A DNA stretch of 64,000 nucleotides. It comes from Paraflavisolibacter caeni. Lineage in GTDB: Bacteria; Bacteroidota; Bacteroidia; Chitinophagales; Chitinophagaceae. Where the stretch lies: assembly GCF_025628885.1 (NCBI RefSeq), contig NZ_JAOTIF010000016.1, positions 90,119 to 154,118 on the forward strand. Reading direction: 5' to 3'. Made by a program: the position numbers and the translations under genes. The notes under the pieces were generated by a model, which did no database searches, was not told the DNA's origin, and saw only the letters and a list, made by a program, of their open reading frames with translations. Within the stretch, counting starts at the first letter, position 1; every line of letters begins with the position of its first letter. Shown here in pieces: positions 43,991 through 53,568 of this stretch.

Positions 43991-46138
43991 ATGTCAGTAA
44001 TTCAACAAATCCGCGACAAATATGCCCGTTGGGCGGTAGTCGCCATTGCTCTATCATTGCTTGGCTTTATACTAATGGATGCCTTTGCCGGCCGCACACG
44101 CCTCTTTGGTGGTAACAGCACCACTTTAGGCGTAATCAATGGAGAAAAGATTGACGTTCAGGATTTTGAACGTAAAGTAAAAGCTCAGGAAGAAATGGCT
44201 CAGCGCCAGGGTTATGCTATGGGCGAAGAAGGCCGTCAGCAAATCATTCAAAGTGTTTGGAACAGCGAAGTGGAACAAGCCATTATGACTGCCGAGTTCG
44301 ACAAGTTGGGTCTTACTGTAGGTAAAAAGGAATTAAACGATTACCTGTTCGGCGCCAACCCTCCTGCCGACCTGAAGCAAGGTTTTACAGACCCTAACAC
44401 AGGCGTTTACAATGCCCAGGCTGTGCAGCAGTACTTTTCCAATTTGAGGAAAAATGGCAAACCGGAAGAAAAAGCCCAGATGAACCAATACTTGTCCAGC
44501 CTGGAAAAGCAACGTATGGCTGAAAAGTATACTTCCCTGATTACCAACAGCACCTACTATGCAAAGTGGTTTGTTGAAAAGCAAAATACTGACAATAGCT
44601 TGATTGCCAATATCTCTTTCGTTGGTGTTCCTTATGCTACGATTTCTGACAGTGCCGCCAAGGTTTCTGATGATGAGATCAAAAGCTATATCAACGAACA
44701 TAAAGACGAGTTCAAACAAGAAGATGAAACGCGTTCTATTAGCTATGTGCTTTTCAACGCTTCTCCTTCAAAAACCGACAGCTTGGCTGCGTTTAATCAA
44801 ATCCAGGGTATGAAAGCTGATTTCCTGGCTACCAACGATCCTGGCGCTTTCCTTACACGCAATGGAAGCAGTCTGCCTTACTTCCAGGGCTATATTTCTA
44901 AATCACAGATCCAGGTGGTTGCAAAGGATTCCATCTTTGCTTTGGCCCCAGGACAGGTATACGGTCCTTATCAGGATGCTGGCAATTATGTACTGGCTAA
45001 ACTGATAGATATTAAAAACCTGCCTGATTCTGTAAAAGCGCGCCATATATTAATTGGTACCGCCAACCCACAAACTGGACAGCCTTTAATGGCGGATAGC
45101 GTTGCTCAAAAAAGAGCCGATAGCATTGCTGCAGCCATCCGCGGAGGTGCCAACTTCGATACTTTAGAAACCCGCTATAGCACCGACCAGGCCGCTCATA
45201 AAGATAAAGGCGTAATGACCTTCTCTTCTACTGACATCCAGGGAGAAAACTTTGCCAAAGAGTTTGGCCAGTTTATCCTGTTCGATGGCAAACCCGGTGA
45301 TAAAAAAGTAGTGAAGACTAGCTTCGGTTACCACTATATTGAAATCTTGGAACACAAAAATGTAACGCCTCACTATAAAGTGGCTTACCTGGCCAAGCCT
45401 ATTGTTGCTTCTAACGAAACCGATAATTCGGCCTCCAATGCTGCCAGCATGTTCTCTGGCGACAGCCGCAGCCTGAAAGCTTTCAATGAGAACTATGAAA
45501 AAAATCTGAGAGCTAAAGGTTTGAATAAACTGGTAGCCACTGACATCCATCCGAACGATTATGCTGTTCCAGGTGTTGGTAATTCCCGTCCACTTGTAAA
45601 AGCTATTTTCAACGCAGATGGAGGTGATGTGCTGGAACCAATCCGTGTTGGTGATAACTACCTCGTAGCCGCTGTTACTAATGTTGAGGAAGCAGGTGTA
45701 GCCAGCGTAAACAAGGTACGCAGTATTGTAGAACCCATTTTGCGCAACAAGAAAAAAGCAGAACAGATTAAAAAGAAACTGGGTACTATTTCCACTTTGG
45801 AAGCTGCTGCACAAGTAGCTGGCCAGCCAGTTCAAACTGTAGACAGCCTTTACTTAAGTGGTAGAAACCAAAACCTGGGGTATGAGTTGAAAGTTGTAGG
45901 TGCTTCCTTCAACCCAGCCGTAAAAGGCAAAGTGATTCCTGAAGCATTGGAAGGACAAGCAGGAGTTTATGTAGTAAAAGTAAATAATACTTCCGCTGTT
46001 CCTGTTCCTTCTGCCAGCATCGAAGAACAACGCCGTATGCTGGAAATGCAAGCACGCCAGGGAATGATGTACCGTTCTCCAACCCAGGCCCTGCGCAAAT
46101 CAGCAGAAATCAAAGACTACAGGTCTAAATTCTATTAA
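43991..46138 (+). CDS. ppiD: SurA/PpiD-like periplasmic folding factor with rotamase domain
   Basis: 715-residue protein anchored in the inner membrane by one N-terminal helix (WAVVAIALSLLGFILMDAF). The SurA_N-like chaperone part follows (VINGEKIDVQDFERKVKAQEE). A parvulin-type peptidyl-prolyl isomerase domain lies near residues 350-455 (KARHILIGT, then GGANFDTLETRYSTD and KTSFGYHYIEILE). Length and order match PpiD, which helps outer-membrane protein folding. It has its own strong promoter and terminator. The symbol is by similarity of architecture. Confidence 0.88.
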   Translation: MSVIQQIRDKYARWAVVAIALSLLGFILMDAFAGRTRLFGGNSTTLGVINGEKIDVQDFERKVKAQEEMAQRQGYAMGEEGRQQIIQSVWNSEVEQAIMTAEFDKLGLTVGKKELNDYLFGANPPADLKQGFTDPNTGVYNAQAVQQYFSNLRKNGKPEEKAQMNQYLSSLEKQRMAEKYTSLITNSTYYAKWFVEKQNTDNSLIANISFVGVPYATISDSAAKVSDDEIKSYINEHKDEFKQEDETRSISYVLFNASPSKTDSLAAFNQIQGMKADFLATNDPGAFLTRNGSSLPYFQGYISKSQIQVVAKDSIFALAPGQVYGPYQDAGNYVLAKLIDIKNLPDSVKARHILIGTANPQTGQPLMADSVAQKRADSIAAAIRGGANFDTLETRYSTDQAAHKDKGVMTFSSTDIQGENFAKEFGQFILFDGKPGDKKVVKTSFGYHYIEILEHKNVTPHYKVAYLAKPIVASNETDNSASNAASMFSGDSRSLKAFNENYEKNLRAKGLNKLVATDIHPNDYAVPGVGNSRPLVKAIFNADGGDVLEPIRVGDNYLVAAVTNVEEAGVASVNKVRSIVEPILRNKKKAEQIKKKLGTISTLEAAAQVAGQPVQTVDSLYLSGRNQNLGYELKVVGASFNPAVKGKVIPEALEGQAGVYVVKVNNTSAVPVPSASIEEQRRMLEMQARQGMMYRSPTQALRKSAEIKDYRSKFY

Positions 46139-46181
46139 GGCTTCCCAAAAGCTATAGACTTTATAAAATAATAAATAAATC

Positions 46182-46212
46182 AAGGCACTCAAGTAAATTT
46201 GGGTGCCTTTTT
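46182..46212 (+). terminator. Terminator after the ppiD-like gene
   Basis: AAGGCACtC and GgGTGCCTT pair around a 10-base loop, followed by TTTT. It lies 44 bases after the stop. Confidence 0.75.
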
Positions 46213-46287
46213 GTTTGAATAATTATAAAATAAGCCTCGAGGGGTGCAGCGCTGATGCTCTCCGCCTCAGGCGGACTGGGGGTTAAT

Positions 46288-46785
46288 ATGATCGAAAATA
46301 AAGTAGCCAGTAGCGGATTGATAACGCTCAATCTTGAAGATTATCTTCCCAACAGGGATATCGTGACTTTCGACTTGAAGGATTTTTTGTTCATGGAATT
46401 GATCCTGAAGGAGAAGGATTATCGGGAAACATTGAAAAACAAAGACTGGGAAGAATACCGGGATCAATATGTAGCTGTTACCTGTAGCGCAGATGCCATC
46501 ATTCCTGTTTGGGCCTATATGCTGGCTGTTTCTTACTTGCAGCCAGTTGCCAGGGATGTTTATATGGGCACAATGGAAGAAATGCAAAAGCACATTCTTT
46601 TAAAGAATATTGATGCTATCCAAACAGAGGATTTCGAGGACCAGCGGGTAGTGGTAAAAGGTTGCGGAGACAAGCCCATCGACAATGCTGCCTTTGCTGA
46701 AATCACAAGGATCTTATTGCCTGTGGTAAAAAGCATAATGTATGGCGAGCCATGCAGTACTGTGCCAATTTATAAAAAGAAATAA
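46288..46785 (+). CDS. DUF2480-family protein
   Basis: 165-residue cytoplasmic protein: NLEDYLPNRDIVTFDLKDFLF near the start and CSADAIIPVWAYMLAVSYLQP in the middle are DUF2480 hallmarks, and cysteines occur in VKGCGDK and GEPCSTVP. Function unknown; found mainly in Bacteroidota. ATG 46288 is chosen over an upstream in-frame ATG at 46255. Its stop overlaps no base of the next ATG but directly abuts it. Confidence 0.82.
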   Translation: MIENKVASSGLITLNLEDYLPNRDIVTFDLKDFLFMELILKEKDYRETLKNKDWEEYRDQYVAVTCSADAIIPVWAYMLAVSYLQPVARDVYMGTMEEMQKHILLKNIDAIQTEDFEDQRVVVKGCGDKPIDNAAFAEITRILLPVVKSIMYGEPCSTVPIYKKK

Positions 46786-47445
46786 ATGATCAACAGAATT
46801 GGGTGGATGGGAGCATTTGGGATCTTTCTGCTTTGTTCGTGTAGTAATGATGCCGGCAAATCTGAAGTGGAAACGCAGACTTCCATAGAGCAGCCTGAAG
46901 AAACAAATGAACTGCAAAATGCATTTCCAAAGTTCTTCAACTATTTATCGCAGCAGGATTCTTCTTTCTCTGTATCTAAGTTTGATAGTAGTTCAGGCAC
47001 CCCTTTGGATTCCACACAGGCATTCCCTCTCAATAAAAAGAAATTACAACCCTTTTCTGACTATCTGATTTATAATACGGACAGCTCTTTGGCAATCGAC
47101 CTTTATTCCTATAATTATGTGCCGGTACAAAGGAATGGTACAACTGTACTCGAACAAGGAGAGCCAGATACGGAAGTAGCTTTAATAGACACAAAAACAA
47201 ACACCCGTCGCCGCATTTTCTTTACCGGCCCGGGCACCAGTGTTCAGCAAGCAAAATGGGAGAATGATCACACCATCTTCCTTGCTGGTGTAGAAGAAAC
47301 AGCAACTGATGCCGTGAAACCATTACTGTGGAAGATCAACCTGACAGATAAGACCATGGAAATTTATAACTACAGGGATACCCTGCAAGCTAATGTAGGC
47401 AACTTTGTTCCTGAAGCCCAGGTCAAAACCACCCGCGCTTTTTAA
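46786..47445 (+). CDS. Hypothetical lipoprotein
   Basis: 219-residue predicted lipoprotein: MINRIGWMGAFGIFLLCSC ends at a lipobox Cys, followed by a Glu/Ser/Thr-rich linker. The rest is beta-rich, with no recognised domain. It starts directly after the DUF2480 stop, so the two are coupled. Its 3' end overlaps the convergent corA by 23 bases. Confidence 0.65.
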   Translation: MINRIGWMGAFGIFLLCSCSNDAGKSEVETQTSIEQPEETNELQNAFPKFFNYLSQQDSSFSVSKFDSSSGTPLDSTQAFPLNKKKLQPFSDYLIYNTDSSLAIDLYSYNYVPVQRNGTTVLEQGEPDTEVALIDTKTNTRRRIFFTGPGTSVQQAKWENDHTIFLAGVEETATDAVKPLLWKINLTDKTMEIYNYRDTLQANVGNFVPEAQVKTTRAF

Positions 47446-48523
47446 ACATAAATAACATCCAAACAGGTATCAGCAGCATCAGTCCAACAGCAATAAAAAA
47501 TCCCCATTCGTTGTGAATAGTGGGAATGACATCGAAGTTCATCCCAAAGATGCCACCTATAACTGTAGCTGGTGCTAGCAGGCAGGTTACAATGGCCATT
47601 ACTTTCATTACTTCGTTCATGCGGAGGTTCACATTGTTGATGTAAAGGTCCTGCATACTGATCATCACATCACGATAGTTTTCACTCAGATCATGAGCCT
47701 GTATGATGTGGTCATGTACATCTTTGAAGTATTTCAACGTGCGCTCTTCCAGCAGTTCACTTTCACTTCGGACAATACCGCCAATCAAATCACGTACTGG
47801 AGCAATGTTCCTTTTTAAAACGATCAATTCCTTTCTGAAATGATTGATCCGGGCCAAAGAATGAGTATTACTCTTCCTGATCACCTCTTCCTCTACTTGT
47901 TCAATTCGGTCACCCAGTTTCTCCATGACATAGAAATAGTTATCCACAATCAGGTCAAGCATAGAATAGCATAAATAGTCAGGACCACGTTGCCTCAGCT
48001 TACTATTGTTGATCCGCAGCTTATCGCGAATAGGATTAAACACGTCTTTTTGGGGATCTTCCTGGAAAGTGATGACAAAATCTTTACCCAATGCAATGCT
48101 GATTTGCTCCTGTTCTACACAGTTGCTTTTTTCATTGAAATAAAGCATGTTCAGAAGACAAAACAAAACGTCATCCACATCATCCATCTTCGGACGCTGG
48201 TTCATACTGACAATATCCTCAGCTAATAAGGCATGAATACCAAAATGTGCTGCTAGCTTTTCCACATCAGCAACACGGATACCATCAACATTGATCCAGG
48301 TAGTGCGATTGTTTCCCTTAAATTGAAAGCTGTCTTCAATCCTGTCTAAGATAGCGGAATTAAGATTGTTTGCATTGTAATCATATGCAGTAATAGCAAC
48401 TTTCTCCACATCCTTTCTTTTTAATTCTGCAACAGGATTGGCAGTAAGGATCTGTCTTGTACGGTGTGTTCCAAATAAAGAGAAAGGAACCAGGTAACGA
48501 ATATATCTTCTAGCTCTAGTCAC
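47423..48523 (-). CDS. corA: CorA-family magnesium/cobalt transporter (copy 1)
   Basis: 366-residue divalent cation channel of the inner membrane. The long cytoplasmic N-terminal domain precedes a helical stalk and two membrane segments near the C-terminus. The selectivity motif GIFGMNFDVIP holds the G-M-N signature. The end RGWF carries the usual basic tail (MLFMFKKRGWF). A second CorA-like gene lies at 57965. Start Met at 48523 fits the family length. Confidence 0.93.
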   Translation of the reverse strand: MTRARRYIRYLVPFSLFGTHRTRQILTANPVAELKRKDVEKVAITAYDYNANNLNSAILDRIEDSFQFKGNNRTTWINVDGIRVADVEKLAAHFGIHALLAEDIVSMNQRPKMDDVDDVLFCLLNMLYFNEKSNCVEQEQISIALGKDFVITFQEDPQKDVFNPIRDKLRINNSKLRQRGPDYLCYSMLDLIVDNYFYVMEKLGDRIEQVEEEVIRKSNTHSLARINHFRKELIVLKRNIAPVRDLIGGIVRSESELLEERTLKYFKDVHDHIIQAHDLSENYRDVMISMQDLYINNVNLRMNEVMKVMAIVTCLLAPATVIGGIFGMNFDVIPTIHNEWGFFIAVGLMLLIPVWMLFMFKKRGWF

Positions 48524-48598
48524 AATAAGCGTTTGTTAAATTGTTATTAGGCAATGCTCATGCCGCTGTACATTCCAGCTATAATAGAAGAGCAGTGA

Positions 48599-49318
48599 CT
48601 ATTGTAGCAACCTCACAGCCCTCTCCAGGTCTTCTGGCGTATCGATTTCTACCCCTTTATGTTCTGTAATCACCATACGCAGGGGAATACCGTTTTCCAA
48701 ATAGCGGAGACATTCTATCTTTTCTGCATTTTCCAAAGGCGTCATCGGCCATGACGTAAAGTTCATTAATGCTTGTTTGCGGAAGGCATATACACCCACA
48801 TGTTCATAATTAGGAACATCGGCTGTTTTATTGCGGCGGAATGGAATAGGACTGCGGCTGAAGAGAAGGGAGTTCATGTTTTTATCCACACATACTTTCA
48901 CACAATTTTCATTGGCAATTTGTGCTTCATCCTTCAACACCCGCATCAATGAAGCTACCTGCACGGTTTCTTCATCAAACTGCTGCAATAACTTTTCCAG
49001 GGGTTCTTTTTTGATAAAAGGTGAGTCACCCTGTACATTCAATATAACGTCAAATTCCAGGGATGCTGCAGCTTCAGCAATTCGGTCAGAGCCACTTTCA
49101 TGCTCTTTTTGACTCCTGATCACTTTGCCGCCATATTGCTCGATTTCTTCAGCTATTATATCGCTATCAGTTACAACAAACACTTCATCAAACAATCCGG
49201 TATTGAGTGTTGCCAGGTAAGTAGTGGCAATTACGGTTTTATCACCCAGTTTTTGCATCAGCTTGGCTGGGAAACGGGTAGCCGCATACCGGGCTGGGAT
49301 CATAGCTATATATTTCAT
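48599..49318 (-). CDS. kdsB: 3-deoxy-manno-octulosonate cytidylyltransferase
   Basis: 239-residue cytoplasmic enzyme that activates Kdo as CMP-Kdo for lipopolysaccharide. The signature MIPARYAATRFPAKLM is at the start; VTDSDIIAEEI, GSDRIAEAA, NVQGDSPFI and PIPFRRNK follow, with YENGIPLRMVITEHKGVEIDTPEDL (partial) at the end. It belongs with kdsD at 24.9 kb but is unlinked. It starts 25 bases after the desaturase-type gene. Confidence 0.95.
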   Translation of the reverse strand: MKYIAMIPARYAATRFPAKLMQKLGDKTVIATTYLATLNTGLFDEVFVVTDSDIIAEEIEQYGGKVIRSQKEHESGSDRIAEAAASLEFDVILNVQGDSPFIKKEPLEKLLQQFDEETVQVASLMRVLKDEAQIANENCVKVCVDKNMNSLLFSRSPIPFRRNKTADVPNYEHVGVYAFRKQALMNFTSWPMTPLENAEKIECLRYLENGIPLRMVITEHKGVEIDTPEDLERAVRLLQ

Positions 49319-49343
49319 GAATGCGAAGATAAACAGGAGGCTT

Positions 49344-50216
49344 CTATACTTCTAACTTCTTTGTGCCTCCATCTTCGTACCTGGCACTTTCTTTATCAAT
49401 TTTTCCAAAAGGTCTTTTCATCAACAAACCCAGGTTTTCATCTTCTTCGTTGGGATAGTAGCGATCCAGTCCATAGCGTATTTCAAAAGGATCAAGGTTC
49501 TTGTACGTACCAAAAAGCCTGTCCCAGATAGAAAGTGTCAAACCATAATTACTATCAGTATAAGGCTGTTGCCAGTGATGATGCACTTTGTGCATATTAG
49601 GAGACACCAGGATATAACTGATGGTCTTATCTAATTGCTTCGGTAGGCTGATATTCGCATGTGTAAACTGTGTGAACAGGACAAAAATGGTTTGAACAAT
49701 CATTACGGCGTATACAGGTGCGCCGGCTACAGCCACACCAATTAAAAAAAATACACCACGCAATACACTTTCAATAGGATGATGCCGCAGGCCTGTAGTA
49801 ACGTCTACATTGTTATCTGAATGATGAACAATATGAAAGCGCCACAGGGAAGACGTTTTGTGTTGAATCAGGTGCACCAGCCAGCCTCCAAAGAAATCAA
49901 GCGCAATAAAGGAAATAAGAATGGTCAGAAAAATTGATGCATGGAACCAGTAAACAAGCCCGAACTCATATTTCTTTGCCGCGTCTGATAGTAAAATAAT
50001 AAAAACAGCAAAGCCAGTGTGGATAAGCAGGTGAATAAGTGTTAATGAAAGATTGATACCAGCATGCCTCCACTTGGTCTTTTTATAAGTTAAAGAAAAT
50101 AGTGGAATGGCGCCTTCTAAGATCCAGAGTAGCAGCATGCCTGCAACTAAAAGTAACAACCTTTCCAGAGGCCGTTGTTCAAGATTTTGAAAGTATTGAA
50201 TAAAAGAAGTGCTCAT
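49344..50216 (-). CDS. Sterol desaturase / fatty acid hydroxylase-family membrane enzyme
   Basis: 290-residue polytopic membrane protein of the di-iron hydroxylase superfamily. Histidine boxes are visible: HLIQH near residue 115, HIVHHSDN near 128, HHP near 143, and HKVHHH near 208. Four to five hydrophobic stretches lie before and between the boxes. The substrate is unknown and may be a lipid of the envelope. It overlaps the DUF2007-like gene by one base. Confidence 0.85.
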   Translation of the reverse strand: MSTSFIQYFQNLEQRPLERLLLLVAGMLLLWILEGAIPLFSLTYKKTKWRHAGINLSLTLIHLLIHTGFAVFIILLSDAAKKYEFGLVYWFHASIFLTILISFIALDFFGGWLVHLIQHKTSSLWRFHIVHHSDNNVDVTTGLRHHPIESVLRGVFFLIGVAVAGAPVYAVMIVQTIFVLFTQFTHANISLPKQLDKTISYILVSPNMHKVHHHWQQPYTDSNYGLTLSIWDRLFGTYKNLDPFEIRYGLDRYYPNEEDENLGLLMKRPFGKIDKESARYEDGGTKKLEV

Positions 50217-50617
50217 TATCTGGGTAGCTCCTTGAAATCATATCCACAGGCACCACACTTGTAAATCTTCTTAACCTCTACAGACTGACCATTCAACAAC
50301 ATACTAGCCAGGGCCCCCAGTTTGGATTTGTGTTCTTTAGCTATAGATACTGCTTTAAGGGCATGAGCATGGCAAACAGGGCAAGGAATGCTTTTAAGGT
50401 ATTGTTCTTCGGCTTCATCCAGCAGCTCCCAGGCCCTTTCAGCATGAGCATGGTGCACCATTAGCTTCATGCCTCCTAAAGCCGGACTTAAGAATGGATC
50501 GATAGTAACTAGATGCTCATCCTTTAAGTGACAGTTGATGTTGGCTGACATCAGCATGCTCAACACTATATTAGCTTCAATATAATTATCGAAGGAACGC
50601 AATTGCACAAACTCCAT
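50216..50617 (-). CDS. DUF2007-like protein with zinc-ribbon-type cysteines
   Basis: 133-residue cytoplasmic protein. Residues 1-70 match DUF2007 (putative signal-transducing domain): FDNYIEANIVLSMLMSANIN, then GGMKLMVHHAHAERAWELL. The C-terminal half has CPVC (near 79) and CGACG (near 122), probably binding zinc. It overlaps the desaturase-type gene by one base, so they are coupled. Function unknown. Confidence 0.75.
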   Translation of the reverse strand: MEFVQLRSFDNYIEANIVLSMLMSANINCHLKDEHLVTIDPFLSPALGGMKLMVHHAHAERAWELLDEAEEQYLKSIPCPVCHAHALKAVSIAKEHKSKLGALASMLLNGQSVEVKKIYKCGACGYDFKELPR

Positions 50618-50650
50618 AATTGCTCATTTACAGGTCCGCTGCCATATGGC

Positions 50651-50683
50651 AAAAAAATTGCCGAACTATAAAGTTCGGCAATT
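50651..50683 (-). terminator. Terminator of dnaN
   Basis: AATTGCCGAACT (50656-50667) pairs with AGTTCGGCAATT (50672-50683), and on the minus strand it is followed by seven T. It lies between dnaN and the DUF2007-like gene. Confidence 0.88.
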
Positions 50684-50780
50684 CTATTATTTGTACGAAA
50701 ATTAGATGGTTAAAACAATAATAATGATTAACGAGAGCTTACACTTAAAATATTACTACTAAAAATCCTTTAAATCCCTC

Positions 50781-50805
50781 TTAAATCGTGCAAATCCGCG
50801 GTTAT
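50781..50805. repeat. 25-bp interspersed repeat, copy 1
   Basis: Exact copy of the 25 bases at 53544-53568 (core ATCGTGCAAATCCGCGG). The preceding 20 bases are also similar in both copies, each with repeated AATCC-like words. It overlaps the dnaN stop codon. Confidence 0.8.
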
Positions 50806-51917
50806 TGGTTCAACATCAAAGGCATCACAAGCATCAGCAGGTCTTCTGCCTTATCCTGTTCTGTAGGCTTTAAAATGCCTGCCTTGTTCGGTGTGGATAA
50901 CTCAATGCTTACTTCGTTATGATCTGCCGCATTCAGCATCTCAATTAAAAACCGTGCATTGAAGGCAATGCTCAGGTCTTCTCCATCATATTGACACTTC
51001 ATGCGTTCATTACCTTCAAAGCTGAAATCTACATCTTGTGCAGCCAGTTGCAGTTCGCTACCTGTAATATTCAAAGCCACCTGGTTAGTGCTTTTATTAC
51101 TAAATACACTCACGCGGCGTAAAGCACTTTGAAAAGCACCTTTCTCCAATACCAGCCTGTAAGGATTATTGGTCGGGATCACCACTTTGTAATCAGGGAA
51201 ACGGGCATCTATCAAACGACAACTCATTTGAGTGGTACCATGCTTAACAAAAAGATGATTGGAGCTGTAGCTTACAATGATCTCATCTTCGTTATCAGGC
51301 AAGGCTGATTTTAAGATGTTTAAAGGCTTTTTAGGAACAATAAAGCTGTCAGGTTGTGGACAACTTACATCTGTTCTCTTATAACGTACCAGGCGATGAG
51401 CGTCAGTAGCTACAAACTGGATATAATTAGCATTCAACTCGAAGAATACACCAGTCATGGCTGGACGCAAATCATCATTACTAACAGCAAAAAGTGTTTT
51501 ATTGATAGCGGTTACCAGGGCTGTGGAAGTCATGGTAAACGAAGTCGTATCGTCCGCAGAAGGCGCCTTGGGGAAATTATCTGGGTTCTCTCCCATCACT
51601 TTATACTTCCCATTGTCACTGGTCATTTCAATGGCAAAGCTTTTATCAATGTTGAAGGTAAGTGGCTGGTCGGGAATATTCTTCAACGAGTCCATCAGGA
51701 TCTTGGCAGGGATACACACCTTGCCTGCTTCCTTGGCTTCAACGTCTATTTGAATACGCATCACCGTTTCCAGGTCGGTGGCAACTACCGTAAGCTTGCT
51801 GTTTTCTACCTCAAACAAAAAGTCTTCAAGAATAGGTAAAACCGTATTGGCATTAATGACCCCGGCTATATGTTGCAGTTGTTTCAGCAATTGGGACGAA
51901 GAAACGATAAATTTCAT
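50802..51917 (-). CDS. dnaN: DNA polymerase III sliding clamp, beta subunit
   Basis: 371-residue replication clamp of three repeated domains. MKFIVSSSQLLKQLQHIAGVIN at the N-terminus, FEVENSKLTVVATDLETVMRI, FVATDAHRLVRYKR and the C-terminal LMLVMPLML are typical. It loads on DNA and holds polymerase III. In many bacteria dnaN is close to oriC; here the DnaA-box-rich region lies about 7 kb away. The DNA around its stop holds the 25-bp repeat. Confidence 0.97.
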   Translation of the reverse strand: MKFIVSSSQLLKQLQHIAGVINANTVLPILEDFLFEVENSKLTVVATDLETVMRIQIDVEAKEAGKVCIPAKILMDSLKNIPDQPLTFNIDKSFAIEMTSDNGKYKVMGENPDNFPKAPSADDTTSFTMTSTALVTAINKTLFAVSNDDLRPAMTGVFFELNANYIQFVATDAHRLVRYKRTDVSCPQPDSFIVPKKPLNILKSALPDNEDEIIVSYSSNHLFVKHGTTQMSCRLIDARFPDYKVVIPTNNPYRLVLEKGAFQSALRRVSVFSNKSTNQVALNITGSELQLAAQDVDFSFEGNERMKCQYDGEDLSIAFNARFLIEMLNAADHNEVSIELSTPNKAGILKPTEQDKAEDLLMLVMPLMLNQ

Positions 51918-52193
51918 ATTAAAATTGACTTTTATTTCTTTTAAGTTCTTTGTTCTTTTTGATACCTGTTTTATAACAGTAAGGTAAAAAAATCACAAAA
52001 TCTCCTCATCCATAAAGTTCATGGTTAAAAATTTGCTTTAATGCATGGTCAAAAAAATGAACTTTGTGGCACCGGGGGGCGAAACTAAGCAATTTTAAAA
52101 CATAGAATATCTTATCTCTTTTAACTCTATATTCGATACCCGGCCCGTATTTTGAACAATCATGCCTTCTAAGGCAATTAAAGTGGATTTATT

Positions 52194-53519
52194 ATGTTAG
52201 ATAAGATTTTTAAAAAACAATTTAAAAGGCAGGATAATGGAGATGAGGAACCAGCTGTGCTGTTTGGGAGATATTCCGACAATAATAAGTCTATAGAAAA
52301 AGTAGAAAAATGGAATGAATCAGATGCCTTGTTTAAAGAAAAAAAATTTAAGGAGAGCATTGTAACTTTTTTTGACTACCTGAGAGACGATGATGTTGAA
52401 AACGTAATCCATGAACCAAATGGCGAAGGAGGTACTTTTCAGATCTACCAGGGCTCGAAAATTATCCGGGGCTTTTATGATAAAGATACCTTTGAAGCAG
52501 AAGCGGTACTGGCTAGTATGCCCCAACCCAGCGTGCCTGTCATGAGGCGCCTGCTCGAAATGAACTTTAAGCTTTACTACAGCCGTCATGCGCTGAATGC
52601 CGATAAATTGAGCATGCTCTTCGATAGTAATATTGAAACCTGTAATCCCAGCAAGTTATACTACGGTCTGAAAGAACTTGCAACTAAAGCTGATAAACAC
52701 GATGATCTGCTGGTTCAGGATTTTACCTCTTTATCTCCTGTTGGTATTGAACATATAATAGAAATACCGGAAGAAGAAAAGGCCATTAAGTTCAAGTATT
52801 ATAAAAAATGGATCAGGGAAACGCTGGAATTAATTGAGAAAGTGGATGCTGATAAGTACTCTGGCGGCATCGCTTATTTGCTGCTGGCGCTTGCTTATCG
52901 CATAGATTATCTGGTGGTACCAGAAGGAAAACTTCTGAGTGAAATAGAGAAAATCGTTGAAATATATTTTAAAAAAGATGAGCGGCTGGTAACCGAGAAA
53001 AATCAGGAAATGATGCATGGTTTTCAAGCCCTCCTGGATAAAAGCAAAGAAGAATTTTATCCTTATCTCTTCCGTGCCAAATACACCTTCTCAATAGTAT
53101 CGCCACAGAGTTTTAAAACAATTTCAGACGCTATTTACAATGCCAATCAAAATATCAATTGGTATAAAGAAAACAAGCAGCCTGGAATAGCCGCCCAGAT
53201 AAGTGAGTATGGCATCGCTTACTGTCAGTTTTCTTACAGCCTCCCTAAACCTATTACCGACCTTTTTCATTTATTCATGATGATCAACTATCCCGACTTT
53301 TTTGCTGAACTTGGATATAAGAAACAATATTATGACAAAGAAAAAAACGAGTTTGATAAGGACGCCATCATAGAAACCATCAACGAAATCCAGGGAGCAT
53401 GGCAGGAAAAGTACCCGGAGATGAAGTTTAAGACTGATAAACTAAAATTCGACGACCTCGTTTCCTTCAACCAATCATTTACCAATGAAATCGAGGCATT
53501 GAATATGGAAACTAAATAA
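52194..53519 (+). CDS. Conserved hypothetical protein, likely partner of the downstream protease
   Basis: 441-residue soluble protein without signal peptide: EKWNESDALFKEKKFKESIVTFFDYL near residue 38 looks like a single helical repeat, and SPVGIEHIIEIPEEEKAIKF is a regular middle part. No family is recognised. It lies 47 bases upstream of a cytoplasmic trypsin-like protease on the same strand, which suggests an operon, with the second 25-bp repeat between them. Confidence 0.65.
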   Translation: MLDKIFKKQFKRQDNGDEEPAVLFGRYSDNNKSIEKVEKWNESDALFKEKKFKESIVTFFDYLRDDDVENVIHEPNGEGGTFQIYQGSKIIRGFYDKDTFEAEAVLASMPQPSVPVMRRLLEMNFKLYYSRHALNADKLSMLFDSNIETCNPSKLYYGLKELATKADKHDDLLVQDFTSLSPVGIEHIIEIPEEEKAIKFKYYKKWIRETLELIEKVDADKYSGGIAYLLLALAYRIDYLVVPEGKLLSEIEKIVEIYFKKDERLVTEKNQEMMHGFQALLDKSKEEFYPYLFRAKYTFSIVSPQSFKTISDAIYNANQNINWYKENKQPGIAAQISEYGIAYCQFSYSLPKPITDLFHLFMMINYPDFFAELGYKKQYYDKEKNEFDKDAIIETINEIQGAWQEKYPEMKFKTDKLKFDDLVSFNQSFTNEIEALNMETK

Positions 53520-53543
53520 GCCTGTCAATCCTATTAATCCATT

Positions 53544-53568
53544 TTAAATCGTGCAAATCCGCGGTTAT
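53544..53568. repeat. 25-bp interspersed repeat, copy 2
   Basis: Identical to 50781-50805. Its last two bases form the start of the protease ATG (53567), so the repeat has become part of the gene's translation-start region. Confidence 0.8.
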
